The translations under genes and the position numbers were made by a program. The notes under the pieces were generated by a model, which worked only from the letters and a program-made list of their open reading frames with translations, made no database searches and was not told where the DNA came from. Positions 24,228-32,122 of a stretch of DNA of 37,165 nucleotides are shown one piece after another; position 1 is the stretch's first letter, and the number at the start of each line of letters is the position of its first letter. Source of the stretch: an uncultured Oscillospiraceae bacterium (GTDB taxonomy: Bacteria; Bacillota; Clostridia; Oscillospirales; JAAYXM01); contig CAKSEF010000012.1 of NCBI GenBank assembly GCA_934446465.1, forward strand, positions 1 through 37,165, written 5' to 3'.

Positions 24228-26138
24228 TTGAAAAAGAAAAGCAGTACACGAGATATAATTCTGTTTTTGCTTATAATCGTAATTCTTTTCTCCATTGCGT
24301 CGATTTTGTTTAACGGAAACGGCGGAGAGAAGATAACGTATGCGGAGGTCGTCCGCCAGATAGAGCAGCAGAATGTGGAAAAGTATGTAATTGACGGCGG
24401 TCAGCTCATGATGCAGCTGCGGCGTCCGCGCGCCAACGGCGAGCAGTTTATTCAGTTCGACCTCTCAGACCCGCAGACGCGTGCGGATTTCCGAAACGAT
24501 GTCGGAGAGCTTCTGCGCGAGCAGCGTTCAAAGGGCATCATCACAGATGACGACCGTATATCCCAGAAGGAAAGCCCATGGTGGGTTATGTTCCTGCCGT
24601 ATATAATCGTATTTATAATAATCGGTCTTATGTGGTACTTTATGTACAGCAAGGCGGACGGCGGAGCAAGCAAGGCAATGCGTTTCGGCAAAGCGAGAAC
24701 GAAGCTCGGAAGCGACGAGAAAACAAAGGTTACGTTTGCCGATGTTGCAGGCGCAGAGGAAGAAAAGCTTGAGCTTGCCGAAATAGTTGATTTTCTGAAG
24801 GACCCGAAGAAATTCACTGAAATCGGCGCAAGAATACCGAAGGGTGTGCTTCTTGTAGGCCCTCCGGGAACAGGTAAGACATATATCGCAAAGGCAGTCG
24901 CAGGAGAAGCGGGAGTTCCGTTCCTCTCAATATCAGGTTCGGATTTCGTCGAGCTGTATGTCGGTGTCGGCGCATCGCGCGTAAGAGACTTGTTTGAACA
25001 GGCAAAGAAGGTAAGCCCCGCCATAATATTTATTGACGAAATTGACGCCGTAGGACGCCACAGAGGAGCAGGATACGGCGGAGGTCATGACGAGCGCGAG
25101 CAGACTCTTAACCAGCTCCTGGTTGAGATGGACGGCTTCGGAAATAACGAGGGAGTAATTATCATTGCGGCGACGAACCGTCCTGACATACTCGACCCGG
25201 CACTTATGCGTCCGGGACGTTTTGACAGACAGGTATATGTCGGACTTCCTGATATGCGCGACCGCGAAAAGGTGCTTGAAATACACGCGAGAAAGAAAAA
25301 GCTCAAGCCGGATGTAAGCCTGAAAACGGTTGCGAAATCGACAAGCGGATTTACTCCGGCAGACCTTGAAAACCTTCTCAATGAATCGGCGCTTCTTGCG
25401 GCACGCAAGGGAGAAGGCGCGATTTCAATGGAGGATATCGAGAAATCGATGCTCAAGATAATAGCCGGCCCGGCAAAGAAAAACCGCGTAAGAAACAAGA
25501 AGGAAAATGAGCTTGTGGCATATCACGAGGCGGGCCACGCAGTTGCAATGAAGTTTTTGCCGACGCAGGACCCCGTGCATCATATTTCCATAATCCCGCG
25601 CGGAATGGCAAACGGATATACTATTTCACTCCCGCGTGAGGATGTATATACAAAGTCCAAAACGGCGATGGAGGAAGAAATCGTATCACTGCTCGGCGGA
25701 CGCGTTGCCGAAAAGCTTGTTATTAACGATATCTCAACAGGTGCGTCCAACGACATTGAGCGTGCGTCTCAGATAGCACGCGATATGGTCATAAAGTACG
25801 GCATGAGCGAAAGACTCGGACCGATAAGCTATACATCCGGGCATGACGAAGTATTCCTCGGACGCGACCTTGCAGAGAAAAAGGCATATTCCGAGGAAGT
25901 CGCGGGAATTATCGACGAAGAGGTCAAGTCCATTATCGAGACGGCATATAACAACTGCATTAAAATTCTGACGGATAATATGGATAAGCTCCGCGAGGTT
26001 GCAGAGTTCCTGCTTGAAAACGAAACTATGGAGGAAGAGGACTTCTACAAAATATTCGGAGAGAGCGTTCCCGAACGCGAGGCTTCCGAGCTTGCGGAAA
26101 GCGCGGAAAAAACGGAAGAGGGAAAAACGGAAGAATAA
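24228..26138 (+). CDS. ftsH: ATP-dependent zinc metalloprotease FtsH
   Basis: FtsH extracts and degrades membrane and short-lived cytosolic proteins as a membrane-bound hexamer. The 636-residue protein has membrane segments at about 9-28 and 119-139 flanking the extracytoplasmic domain, an AAA module with Walker A GPPGTGKT (211-218), Walker B IIFIDEID (266-273) and the second region of homology (ATNRPDILDPALMRPGRFDR), then the zinc site HEAGH (433-437) and a downstream NDISTGASND carrying the third ligand. The acidic tail of E/S/K is normal. The start is TTG 24228, with GAGGAAG 7 nt upstream. It is the last gene of the gdpP-to-ftsH run and has a strong terminator. Confidence 0.97.
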   Translation: MKKKSSTRDIILFLLIIVILFSIASILFNGNGGEKITYAEVVRQIEQQNVEKYVIDGGQLMMQLRRPRANGEQFIQFDLSDPQTRADFRNDVGELLREQRSKGIITDDDRISQKESPWWVMFLPYIIVFIIIGLMWYFMYSKADGGASKAMRFGKARTKLGSDEKTKVTFADVAGAEEEKLELAEIVDFLKDPKKFTEIGARIPKGVLLVGPPGTGKTYIAKAVAGEAGVPFLSISGSDFVELYVGVGASRVRDLFEQAKKVSPAIIFIDEIDAVGRHRGAGYGGGHDEREQTLNQLLVEMDGFGNNEGVIIIAATNRPDILDPALMRPGRFDRQVYVGLPDMRDREKVLEIHARKKKLKPDVSLKTVAKSTSGFTPADLENLLNESALLAARKGEGAISMEDIEKSMLKIIAGPAKKNRVRNKKENELVAYHEAGHAVAMKFLPTQDPVHHISIIPRGMANGYTISLPREDVYTKSKTAMEEEIVSLLGGRVAEKLVINDISTGASNDIERASQIARDMVIKYGMSERLGPISYTSGHDEVFLGRDLAEKKAYSEEVAGIIDEEVKSIIETAYNNCIKILTDNMDKLREVAEFLLENETMEEEDFYKIFGESVPEREASELAESAEKTEEGKTEE

Positions 26139-26193
26139 TGAAAAAAGATTCGTCCGCCGATCGTCTCGGGTCGAAGCTTTTGAAATTCAAGTT

Positions 26194-26232
26194 CCGGGCG
26201 GTGCAAAAAGATCTTTGCACCGCCCGGTTTTT
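26194..26232 (+). terminator. Terminator after ftsH
   Basis: A perfect 14-bp stem CCGGGCGGTGCAAA (26194-26207) with its complement at 26214-26227, a 6-nt loop and TTTTT (26228-26232). It carries the same GCGGTGCAAA core as the terminator at 8750. Confidence 0.92.
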
Positions 26233-26254
26233 ACAGTCTGCTTTTTATATTTAA

Positions 26255-27178
26255 TCAAAGAGTGGGGTGTGCGCCGTCCGAGCGCAGATAATTTTTGCCG
26301 TCAAATGCGAAGATACCGCGCCCCCAAATGAGAGGTTTGCCGTCGAGCAGGAGCTTTTTGTATGCCCGCATGAGCGAGTTATGCTCGGGCAGATCCTTTG
26401 TCGGGAGAGATGCGTTATGACCCCAAATGCGCCAGAGTACATTCTTTGTTTCTGCCTCCGTTCCGTCTTGAAGGTCAAAATCCTCCATGAACGAGCGTAT
26501 GTTGGACGACGGCGGGAGAAGATCATAATGAAACTTTGAGAGAAGCCATGATGTGCAGTGATAAAAGAGGACTCCGTCTATCGCATATTCTTTGAAAAAC
26601 TCATATGCACGGCGGTAGCTGTCATCTCGCAGTTCTTTCGTGAGAGGCCCGGCGGAGGGAATATGTATCCTCAGAACCGTATCGCCCGGATGGGCGGTAA
26701 CTCCGCCGAGAGTGTAATCCATATCATACTTGTATATGTCATACGAAAGGCGCCCGATGCCGAATCTCGTGAGATTGAAGAAGCCGTCATACCAGTTGCG
26801 GCTGCTGCCCACCCCCCAAACGCCGTGAACCTCATAACATTCGTGGATTTTGCAGTTGAGGTCATACATGGCATCATGAAAATACTCATGCGGTATATTT
26901 TTCTCTTTATATATTTTTTCGAGACGCTCGGCACACATAGCGATAAAAAGCCAGGAAAGCGTTTTATCGGAAACGCCGATTTTTTCGGCAATTTCGTCAA
27001 GTCTCGGGAAAACACCGTCGGGAGCGGATTCGGGAGAAGCCATATATTCGTCGATGAGAGAGGAAATCTCCTCGGACGTTATATTTTCAAAAAGCGTTTT
27101 CTCACATTCGAGAACGGCTTTCTTGCCTTCCTCGGGAATTTTAATAAAATCCAAAAAATAATCCTTGATGTAATCCAT
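26255..27178 (-). CDS. GNAT-like acyltransferase-domain protein (NAT_N / GNAT_C type)
   Basis: The 307-residue protein resembles the gut-Bacillota family annotated as acyltransferase domain-containing (NAT_N plus GNAT_C). The N-terminal half is helical; the C-terminal half has the group's typical LRIHIPSAGPLT (about 187-198), a helix, then HCTSWLLSKFHYDLLPPSSNIRSFMEDF (about 220-250). The core GNAT acetyl-CoA loop is not obvious, so activity is uncertain. The ATG at 27178 has AAAGGA upstream; an upstream in-frame start at 27220 lies within the gap after the glycosyltransferase. It follows that glycosyltransferase by 50 nt on the same strand and probably shares its transcript. The family call is from memory of the motif pattern. 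Confidence 0.75.
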   Translation of the reverse strand: MDYIKDYFLDFIKIPEEGKKAVLECEKTLFENITSEEISSLIDEYMASPESAPDGVFPRLDEIAEKIGVSDKTLSWLFIAMCAERLEKIYKEKNIPHEYFHDAMYDLNCKIHECYEVHGVWGVGSSRNWYDGFFNLTRFGIGRLSYDIYKYDMDYTLGGVTAHPGDTVLRIHIPSAGPLTKELRDDSYRRAYEFFKEYAIDGVLFYHCTSWLLSKFHYDLLPPSSNIRSFMEDFDLQDGTEAETKNVLWRIWGHNASLPTKDLPEHNSLMRAYKKLLLDGKPLIWGRGIFAFDGKNYLRSDGAHPTL

Positions 27179-27228
27179 AGAAAACAATCCTTTCAAAAAA
27201 ACACGGGATGGTTCCCGCATTTTTAAAT

Positions 27229-28491
27229 TTATCTTTGAAATTCTTCTATATTTTTTGCAATATCGTGGTTAATCGGTTTCCACTCTATGTCCTTAAACAA
27301 TGCGCAGAGTGAAATCGGGATATAAGTGAAAATGAAAATCGGGAACGTGAACATATACTTGATTTTCTTCCCGGCGGAACAGTTTATGTTATCCCATTCC
27401 GTAATTGTCGTGATGAGCCCGAAAAGGAAAAGGACGGCATAGAAATTAAAGAACGTCATGAACAGGGCAATTGCGGAAACAACCGCAAGCTCCTTCAGAA
27501 TCGGGAGATGAATGAGCGAATATATGAGAAATCCCGAATTAAATATCGCACCGATAATTGTAAGAATCATTGCGGGCGTTATGGTCATAAGCATATCATA
27601 GCAGGAAAAGCTCCTGTTTTTGAAAATCGACGAAAACAGACGTCTGCCGTATGACATGAACACCTGATAAAAGCCCTTCGCCCAGCGTATGCGCTGATTC
27701 CAAGACTCTTTGAACGTATACGGCTGCTCATCGTAAAGCATTGCCTTTGAAGCATAGCCGATTTTCTCGTTTTTGATAACGCTGTCGATTGAAAACTCAA
27801 TGTCCTCGGTGAGAAGATAATAGTTCCATCCGTGGTTGCGCTCTATTATGTCGCGCGAAACGAGGAATCCCGTACCCGAAACGGCACAGCTCAACCCGAG
27901 AAGCATACGCGAACGGTTTATATATTTTGCCTCGCGCAGAAACCAAAGCGAAGAACCGGCGGAAAGCCAGTTGGAATCGTAGTTTTTCGTGTTGCGGTAG
28001 CTCGTAACGATTTTATATCCCGAGTCAAATACATTGTTCATCTCCGCTACATAGCGTTCGTCGAGGAGATTGTCGGCATCGAATACAAAAAAGCCGTCAT
28101 AATCATCGAATTTGCCCGCTTTCACGAGATTTTTAAAACCAAAATTTAAGGCATAGCCTTTTCCCACGAGCTGGCGGTTTTCCCGCTCAAAAACGGTTGC
28201 ACCCGCATTTCTTGCAATCTCCGCCGTGTTGTCGGTGCAGTTGTCCGCGATTACATATATGTCTATCAGTTCCTTCGGATACTTCTGAAGACGTATACTC
28301 TCAATCAGCTGGGCAATAACCGCACGCTCGTTCCTCGCCGCTATTATTACGGCGTATTTGTGAAGTGTGCTTGCCTCAAGCCGGCGGTCTTTGCCGAAAA
28401 GAGAAACGAAAACATATATAAGCTGATAAAAGTACAACACGGTAAAAAATACGAAAAGAAGAATATTAACTGTGTCTAAAAAAGAGCGCAA
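27229..28491 (-). CDS. Membrane glycosyltransferase family 2 (processive-type motifs)
   Basis: The 420-residue protein has an N-terminal membrane helix (about 10-30), a GT-A catalytic domain, and three or four C-terminal membrane segments (about 300-405). The catalytic motifs of BcsA/hyaluronan synthase-like enzymes are all present: a nucleotide-binding AARNE (51-55), FDAD (Asp138, Asp140), TED (228-230) and QRIRW (266-270, the QxxRW motif). It should therefore make or extend a polysaccharide or transfer sugars at the inner face of the membrane. The start is a TTG (28491) with GGAGGGG upstream. No partner such as a PilZ or BcsB-type protein is nearby. The product is unknown. Confidence 0.9.
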   Translation of the reverse strand: MRSFLDTVNILLFVFFTVLYFYQLIYVFVSLFGKDRRLEASTLHKYAVIIAARNERAVIAQLIESIRLQKYPKELIDIYVIADNCTDNTAEIARNAGATVFERENRQLVGKGYALNFGFKNLVKAGKFDDYDGFFVFDADNLLDERYVAEMNNVFDSGYKIVTSYRNTKNYDSNWLSAGSSLWFLREAKYINRSRMLLGLSCAVSGTGFLVSRDIIERNHGWNYYLLTEDIEFSIDSVIKNEKIGYASKAMLYDEQPYTFKESWNQRIRWAKGFYQVFMSYGRRLFSSIFKNRSFSCYDMLMTITPAMILTIIGAIFNSGFLIYSLIHLPILKELAVVSAIALFMTFFNFYAVLFLFGLITTITEWDNINCSAGKKIKYMFTFPIFIFTYIPISLCALFKDIEWKPINHDIAKNIEEFQR

Positions 28492-28564
28492 AATACACCC
28501 CTCCTAAAGTCCTTACAGGAATCAAAATCCGTGACTGATTTACCTTTTTCCCTAAAGCTATATG

Positions 28565-28593
28565 ATTATACACCTTTTATATGATAAAAGCAA
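28565..28593 (-). promoter_or_regulatory. Sigma-A promoter of the glycosyltransferase gene
   Basis: On the minus strand, TTGCTT (28588-28593), a 17-bp spacer and a perfect TATAAT (28565-28570). The transcript leader would be about 65 nt. Confidence 0.7.
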
Positions 28594-28623
28594 GCATATT
28601 TTCTTTAAGAAATGCAGTACACT
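28594..28623 (+). promoter_or_regulatory. Candidate sigma-E-type sporulation promoter of yqfC-yqfD
   Basis: GCATATT (28594-28600) is followed after 15 bp by AGTACACT (28616-28623), which matches six of eight positions of the B. subtilis sigma-E -10 CATACAnT. The genes downstream are sigma-E-controlled in B. subtilis. I see no convincing sigma-A promoter here on this strand. Confidence 0.4.
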
Positions 28624-28701
28624 TAATTTATGACGTGCAATGTTTGAACATATGTCAGCGCCCGGCAGAATAGAATTTCAGTATAAGAAGGGAGCGACAG
28701 T

Positions 28702-28971
28702 ATGAAAAAAGAGAGCATCTACGCCCGCGCAGCGGATATTTTTGATATACCCGCCGACCCCGTCGGCGGACTTCTTCATGTGGAAATGACGGGAGACCGC
28801 GAGATTTTTGTGGAAAACCACAAAGGAATTTTGGAGCTTAACGACAATACGGCCGTGCTCAGTGCAGACGGAAAAACCCTGAAAATAGTCGGAGACAGGA
28901 TAACCGTGCTTGCCATGAACTCGGGAGAGATACGCCTCGGCGGAAACATACACAGTATAACGCTTGAATGA
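28702..28971 (+). CDS. yqfC: Sporulation protein YqfC (YabP/YqfC family)
   Basis: An 89-residue protein of the YabP/YqfC family, all beta in its second half, with ENHKGILELND (about 37-47) and the closing MNSGEIRLGGNIHSITLE typical of the family. In Bacillus the family is expressed in the mother cell under sigma-E, and YqfC is always followed by YqfD, as here. The start follows AAGGGAG at 28689-28695. The exact role is unknown, but its presence supports a sporulating ancestry. Confidence 0.92.
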   Translation: MKKESIYARAADIFDIPADPVGGLLHVEMTGDREIFVENHKGILELNDNTAVLSADGKTLKIVGDRITVLAMNSGEIRLGGNIHSITLE

Positions 28972-28983
28972 CGGGGGTTTAAA

Positions 28984-30162
28984 ATGCAGAATGTAATCAA
29001 CTACATCGTCGGAAGCGTCAGAGTCGAGGTCTCGGGCTCATATCCCGAACGCTTTTTCAATCTGTGCGCAAGGTACGGAATAGAATTTTGGGATATGGAA
29101 AGCGTTGAGACGGGTACCTTCCGCGTGAGCATGACTGCGGAGAGCTTTCGCAGCATACGGCCCGTCGCACGAAAATCTATGTGCCGTGTCAGAATAACAG
29201 AAAAGAAAGGTATGCCGTTTTTCGCAAACAAATTCCGAAAGCGCATCGCGCTTGCCGCAGGCGCGGCTGTATTCTTTATAGCCGCGTGGGTATTTACGGG
29301 CTTTGTATGGGTTATAGATATTGACGGCTTTGCGGAGCTCGATACGGCGGTGCTGAGGGAAGCACTTGCCGAAAACGGAGTCTATACGGGCGCGTATACC
29401 GCAAATGTTGATGCGGAAAGCCTCAAGAACAATATACTTATTAAAATGCCCGAGCTTTCGTATGTTTCGGTGAACTTCAGCGGTTCCCACGCCGAAGTAA
29501 CGGCAAGAAAGCGCACATCGCCGCCCGAAATATTGAACAGCGCAGAGCCTTGTGATATAATCTCGGACAGGGACGGGATAATAACCGAAATAACGGTGAA
29601 AACGGGAACTCCCGAGGTAAAGCGCGGGGATACGGTAGTCCGCGGACAGCTCCTTGCGAGCGGGTATGTTACGGGGCGCGCGGGAAGTACGGCAATGACG
29701 CATGCCGACGCGGAAATCCGCGCGAGAACGTGGCAGAGGAAGAACGCAAAAATTGCAAAAACGTATAATGAAAAACAGTACACGGGCAGAGAAAAAAAGC
29801 TCTATACGGTAATTATTTTCGGAAACAGAATAAAATTATACATTAACAGTGGAATTTCATATGCGAAGTGTGATAAAATAATAAAAAAAAGCGACCTTGA
29901 ATTATTCGGGGGCCTAAAGCTTCCGATATCCTTGGAAACCGCGCTTTGCAGAGAGTACGAAACAGTGCCGAAAATAATGACCGACGAAGAGGCACAGAAA
30001 GAGATAACGCCGTCGCTTGAAAATGCGGTTGAGCCCGGTGAGGACGGTGAAATTCTGAACGTGCATTATACGACGTCTTCGGACGAAAAAATATTGTATG
30101 CTCAGATAACGGCGGAGTGCTCGGAAAAGATAGGCGTAAAGAGAAAACTGCTGAAAGGATGA
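28984..30162 (+). CDS. yqfD: Sporulation protein YqfD
   Basis: The 392-residue membrane protein has an N-terminal cytosolic domain (1-80), one membrane helix (about 88-107) and an extracytoplasmic part that opens with a POTRA-like segment (about 110-175), resembling FtsQ and stage IV/V spore proteins. The rest fits YqfD: WVIDIDGF after the membrane helix, IISDRDGIITEITVKTGTP (about 196-214) and VVRGQLLASG. In B. subtilis it is a sigma-E-dependent gene of unknown mechanism. It is 12 nt from yqfC and abuts phoH. Confidence 0.92.
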   Translation: MQNVINYIVGSVRVEVSGSYPERFFNLCARYGIEFWDMESVETGTFRVSMTAESFRSIRPVARKSMCRVRITEKKGMPFFANKFRKRIALAAGAAVFFIAAWVFTGFVWVIDIDGFAELDTAVLREALAENGVYTGAYTANVDAESLKNNILIKMPELSYVSVNFSGSHAEVTARKRTSPPEILNSAEPCDIISDRDGIITEITVKTGTPEVKRGDTVVRGQLLASGYVTGRAGSTAMTHADAEIRARTWQRKNAKIAKTYNEKQYTGREKKLYTVIIFGNRIKLYINSGISYAKCDKIIKKSDLELFGGLKLPISLETALCREYETVPKIMTDEEAQKEITPSLENAVEPGEDGEILNVHYTTSSDEKILYAQITAECSEKIGVKRKLLKG

Positions 30163-30174
30163 TTGAAAAACGGT

Positions 30175-31176
30175 ATGGCGGAACGCACGATAGACATAGA
30201 AAACCCGGAGCAGATGACGGAAATATTCGGCTCTTTTGATGAAAATATGGGGATAGTAGAGCAGGAAACGGGAGTTACCGTTCTTAACAGGAATACGGAA
30301 TTGAAAATTGTCGGCGAACCCGATAACATTGACCGCGCGGCGCGGGTAATCGCCTGCCTTAAATCTCTCTCCGCACGCGGAGACGCGATAAACGAGCAGA
30401 ATATCCGATACGCTCTTAGTCTTGTGGAAGAAAACCGCGACGAGCAGATATATGAGCTTGCGCGCGACATAATCTGCATAACGATTAAAGGAAAACCGAT
30501 AAAACCGAAAACAATCGGTCAGCGTGATTACATTAATGCTATAACGAATAACACGGTAACCCTTGGCGTAGGGCCCGCGGGAACGGGAAAAACTTACCTC
30601 GCCGTCGCGGCGGCGGTAAAGGCTTTCCGCGATAAGCAGGTGAACAGGATTATACTTACACGCCCCGCAATAGAGGCCGGGGAAAAGCTCGGTTTTCTGC
30701 CCGGAGACCTTCAGAGCAAGGTTGACCCGTACCTGCGCCCGCTCTATGACGGGCTTTACGACATGATAGGCCCGGAGTCGTTCCAGCGGTATATGGAGCG
30801 CGGAACGATAGAGGTCGCACCGCTTGCGTATATGCGCGGGCGTACGCTCGACGATTCGTTTATAATTCTCGACGAGGCGCAGAACACAACGCCCGAGCAG
30901 ATGAAAATGTTCCTCACACGTCTTGGATTTAACTCAAAGGCAGTAATTACGGGCGACATAACGCAGATTGACCTCCCCGACGGCAAAACATCGGGGCTTC
31001 GTGATGCCATGCGCGTGTTAAACGGAATAGAGGACGTTGCACAGTGTATACTCACGTCAAAAGATGTTGTGCGCCACGTGCTTGTACAAAGAATAATTAA
31101 CGCGTATGAAAAACGCGACAATGAACGAATGAAAAAAGCTCAGGGAAAGAAGGACGTAAAAAATGGCAGAGCATAG
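30175..31176 (+). CDS. phoH: PhoH-family ATPase
   Basis: A 333-residue PhoH/PhoL protein: an N-terminal KH-like region (about 1-90), then the P-loop domain with GPAGTGKT (133-140), LTRPAIEAGEKLGFLPGDL, and Walker B ILDEAQN (Asp233, Glu234). It is very similar in pattern to B. subtilis PhoH and is thought to act in RNA metabolism beside YbeY. I chose ATG 30175 by analogy with the MTEQ-type N-termini; a TTG at 30163 just after yqfD's stop is possible, and neither has an ideal ribosome-binding site. In B. subtilis the c-di-AMP phosphodiesterase gene pgpH lies between phoH and ybeY; here phoH overlaps ybeY directly. Confidence 0.94.
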   Translation: MAERTIDIENPEQMTEIFGSFDENMGIVEQETGVTVLNRNTELKIVGEPDNIDRAARVIACLKSLSARGDAINEQNIRYALSLVEENRDEQIYELARDIICITIKGKPIKPKTIGQRDYINAITNNTVTLGVGPAGTGKTYLAVAAAVKAFRDKQVNRIILTRPAIEAGEKLGFLPGDLQSKVDPYLRPLYDGLYDMIGPESFQRYMERGTIEVAPLAYMRGRTLDDSFIILDEAQNTTPEQMKMFLTRLGFNSKAVITGDITQIDLPDGKTSGLRDAMRVLNGIEDVAQCILTSKDVVRHVLVQRIINAYEKRDNERMKKAQGKKDVKNGRA

Positions 31177-31651
31177 CATAACCGTGGTAACGGATAACGC
31201 GAACCCCGAAATCGAAAATACGATTAAAAAAGCCGCGCTTGCGGCGCTCGAGTATGAAAATGTCGAACAGAACTGCGATGTGTGCATAATGCTTACCGAC
31301 AATGAAAACATTCGGGAGCTTAATAAAGAACACAGAAACACCGACCGAGCAACGGATGTTTTGTCATTCCCGATGCTTGAGCTTATGCCGGGGCAGAAAA
31401 TAGAGGTAAACCCGCTTGAGCTTGACCCGCGCACGGGCGCCGTTATGCTTGGTGATATCGTAATATCGACCGAACGCGCAGAGGAGCAGGCGGAGGAATA
31501 CGGCCACAGCATTTCCCGCGAGCTGTCGTTCCTGACCGTGCACGGAATGCTCCATCTCCTCGGGTATGACCATGAACGCGGGGAAGAGGATGAAAAACTC
31601 CACTTTTCGCGTCAGGAAGAAATTCTCGAGAGCATTGGCTGTCGGAGGTGA
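31163..31651 (+). CDS. ybeY: Endoribonuclease YbeY
   Basis: YbeY is a zinc-dependent single-strand RNase involved in 16S rRNA 3'-end maturation and ribosome quality control. The 162-residue protein carries the H-x3-H-x5-H site as HGMLHLLGYDH (His127, His131, His137), preceded by the conserved RATDVLSFP and LGDIVIS. It starts inside phoH (14-bp overlap) and is followed 3 nt later by dgkA. Confidence 0.95.
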   Translation: MAEHSITVVTDNANPEIENTIKKAALAALEYENVEQNCDVCIMLTDNENIRELNKEHRNTDRATDVLSFPMLELMPGQKIEVNPLELDPRTGAVMLGDIVISTERAEEQAEEYGHSISRELSFLTVHGMLHLLGYDHERGEEDEKLHFSRQEEILESIGCRR

Positions 31652-31654
31652 GAT

Positions 31655-32122
31655 ATGAAACCTAAACAGGAGATACGAAGCCTCGGAAAGAGCTTCTCGC
31701 ACGCCTTTTCCGGAGTGAGGTACGTTTTGCTCAGCGAGCGTAATTTCAGAATACATATTTGCATGATGATGTACGTCTTGGCATTTTCTTTTATCGGAAA
31801 GGTCGGGGCAGACAGATTTTCGCTGTTTCTCATATGCTTCGCGGCCGTGCTTTCGGCTGAGATGATGAACACCGCGGTGGAGCTCTTGTGCGATCTTGTC
31901 GCAGACAGCTATAAAACAATTGTGAAAGCCGTGAAGGATGTGGCGGCAGGCGCAGTTCTGGTCTGTGCGCTGTTTTCGGCGATTGCGGGACTCATTACCT
32001 TCCTCTCGCCCGAAACGCTCGGGAATATAGGAAACACATTTGCGGAAAGCCCGTATGTTGCGGTTGTTGTCGCACTGTCGCTTCCGCTTGCTCTTGCATT
32101 CATATTCAAGAGGAAGAAATAA
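31655..32122 (+). CDS. dgkA: Undecaprenol / diacylglycerol kinase DgkA
   Basis: The 155-residue membrane protein is a Gram-positive DgkA, which phosphorylates undecaprenol and so recycles the carrier lipid for cell-wall synthesis. The conserved core is present: Glu69, NTAVELLCDL (72-81, Glu76) and KDVAAGAV (94-101). It has an extra C-terminal hydrophobic segment (about 133-150) beyond the usual length of about 125-140. The ATG follows a strong GGAGGTGA. Its stop overlaps the rlmD start by 1 nt. Confidence 0.93.
   Translation: MKPKQEIRSLGKSFSHAFSGVRYVLLSERNFRIHICMMMYVLAFSFIGKVGADRFSLFLICFAAVLSAEMMNTAVELLCDLVADSYKTIVKAVKDVAAGAVLVCALFSAIAGLITFLSPETLGNIGNTFAESPYVAVVVALSLPLALAFIFKRKK

Noticed and set aside
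26558..27226. 222-residue plus-strand frame
   Set aside because: It is antisense to the acyltransferase-like gene, whose protein shows family motifs and a ribosome-binding site.
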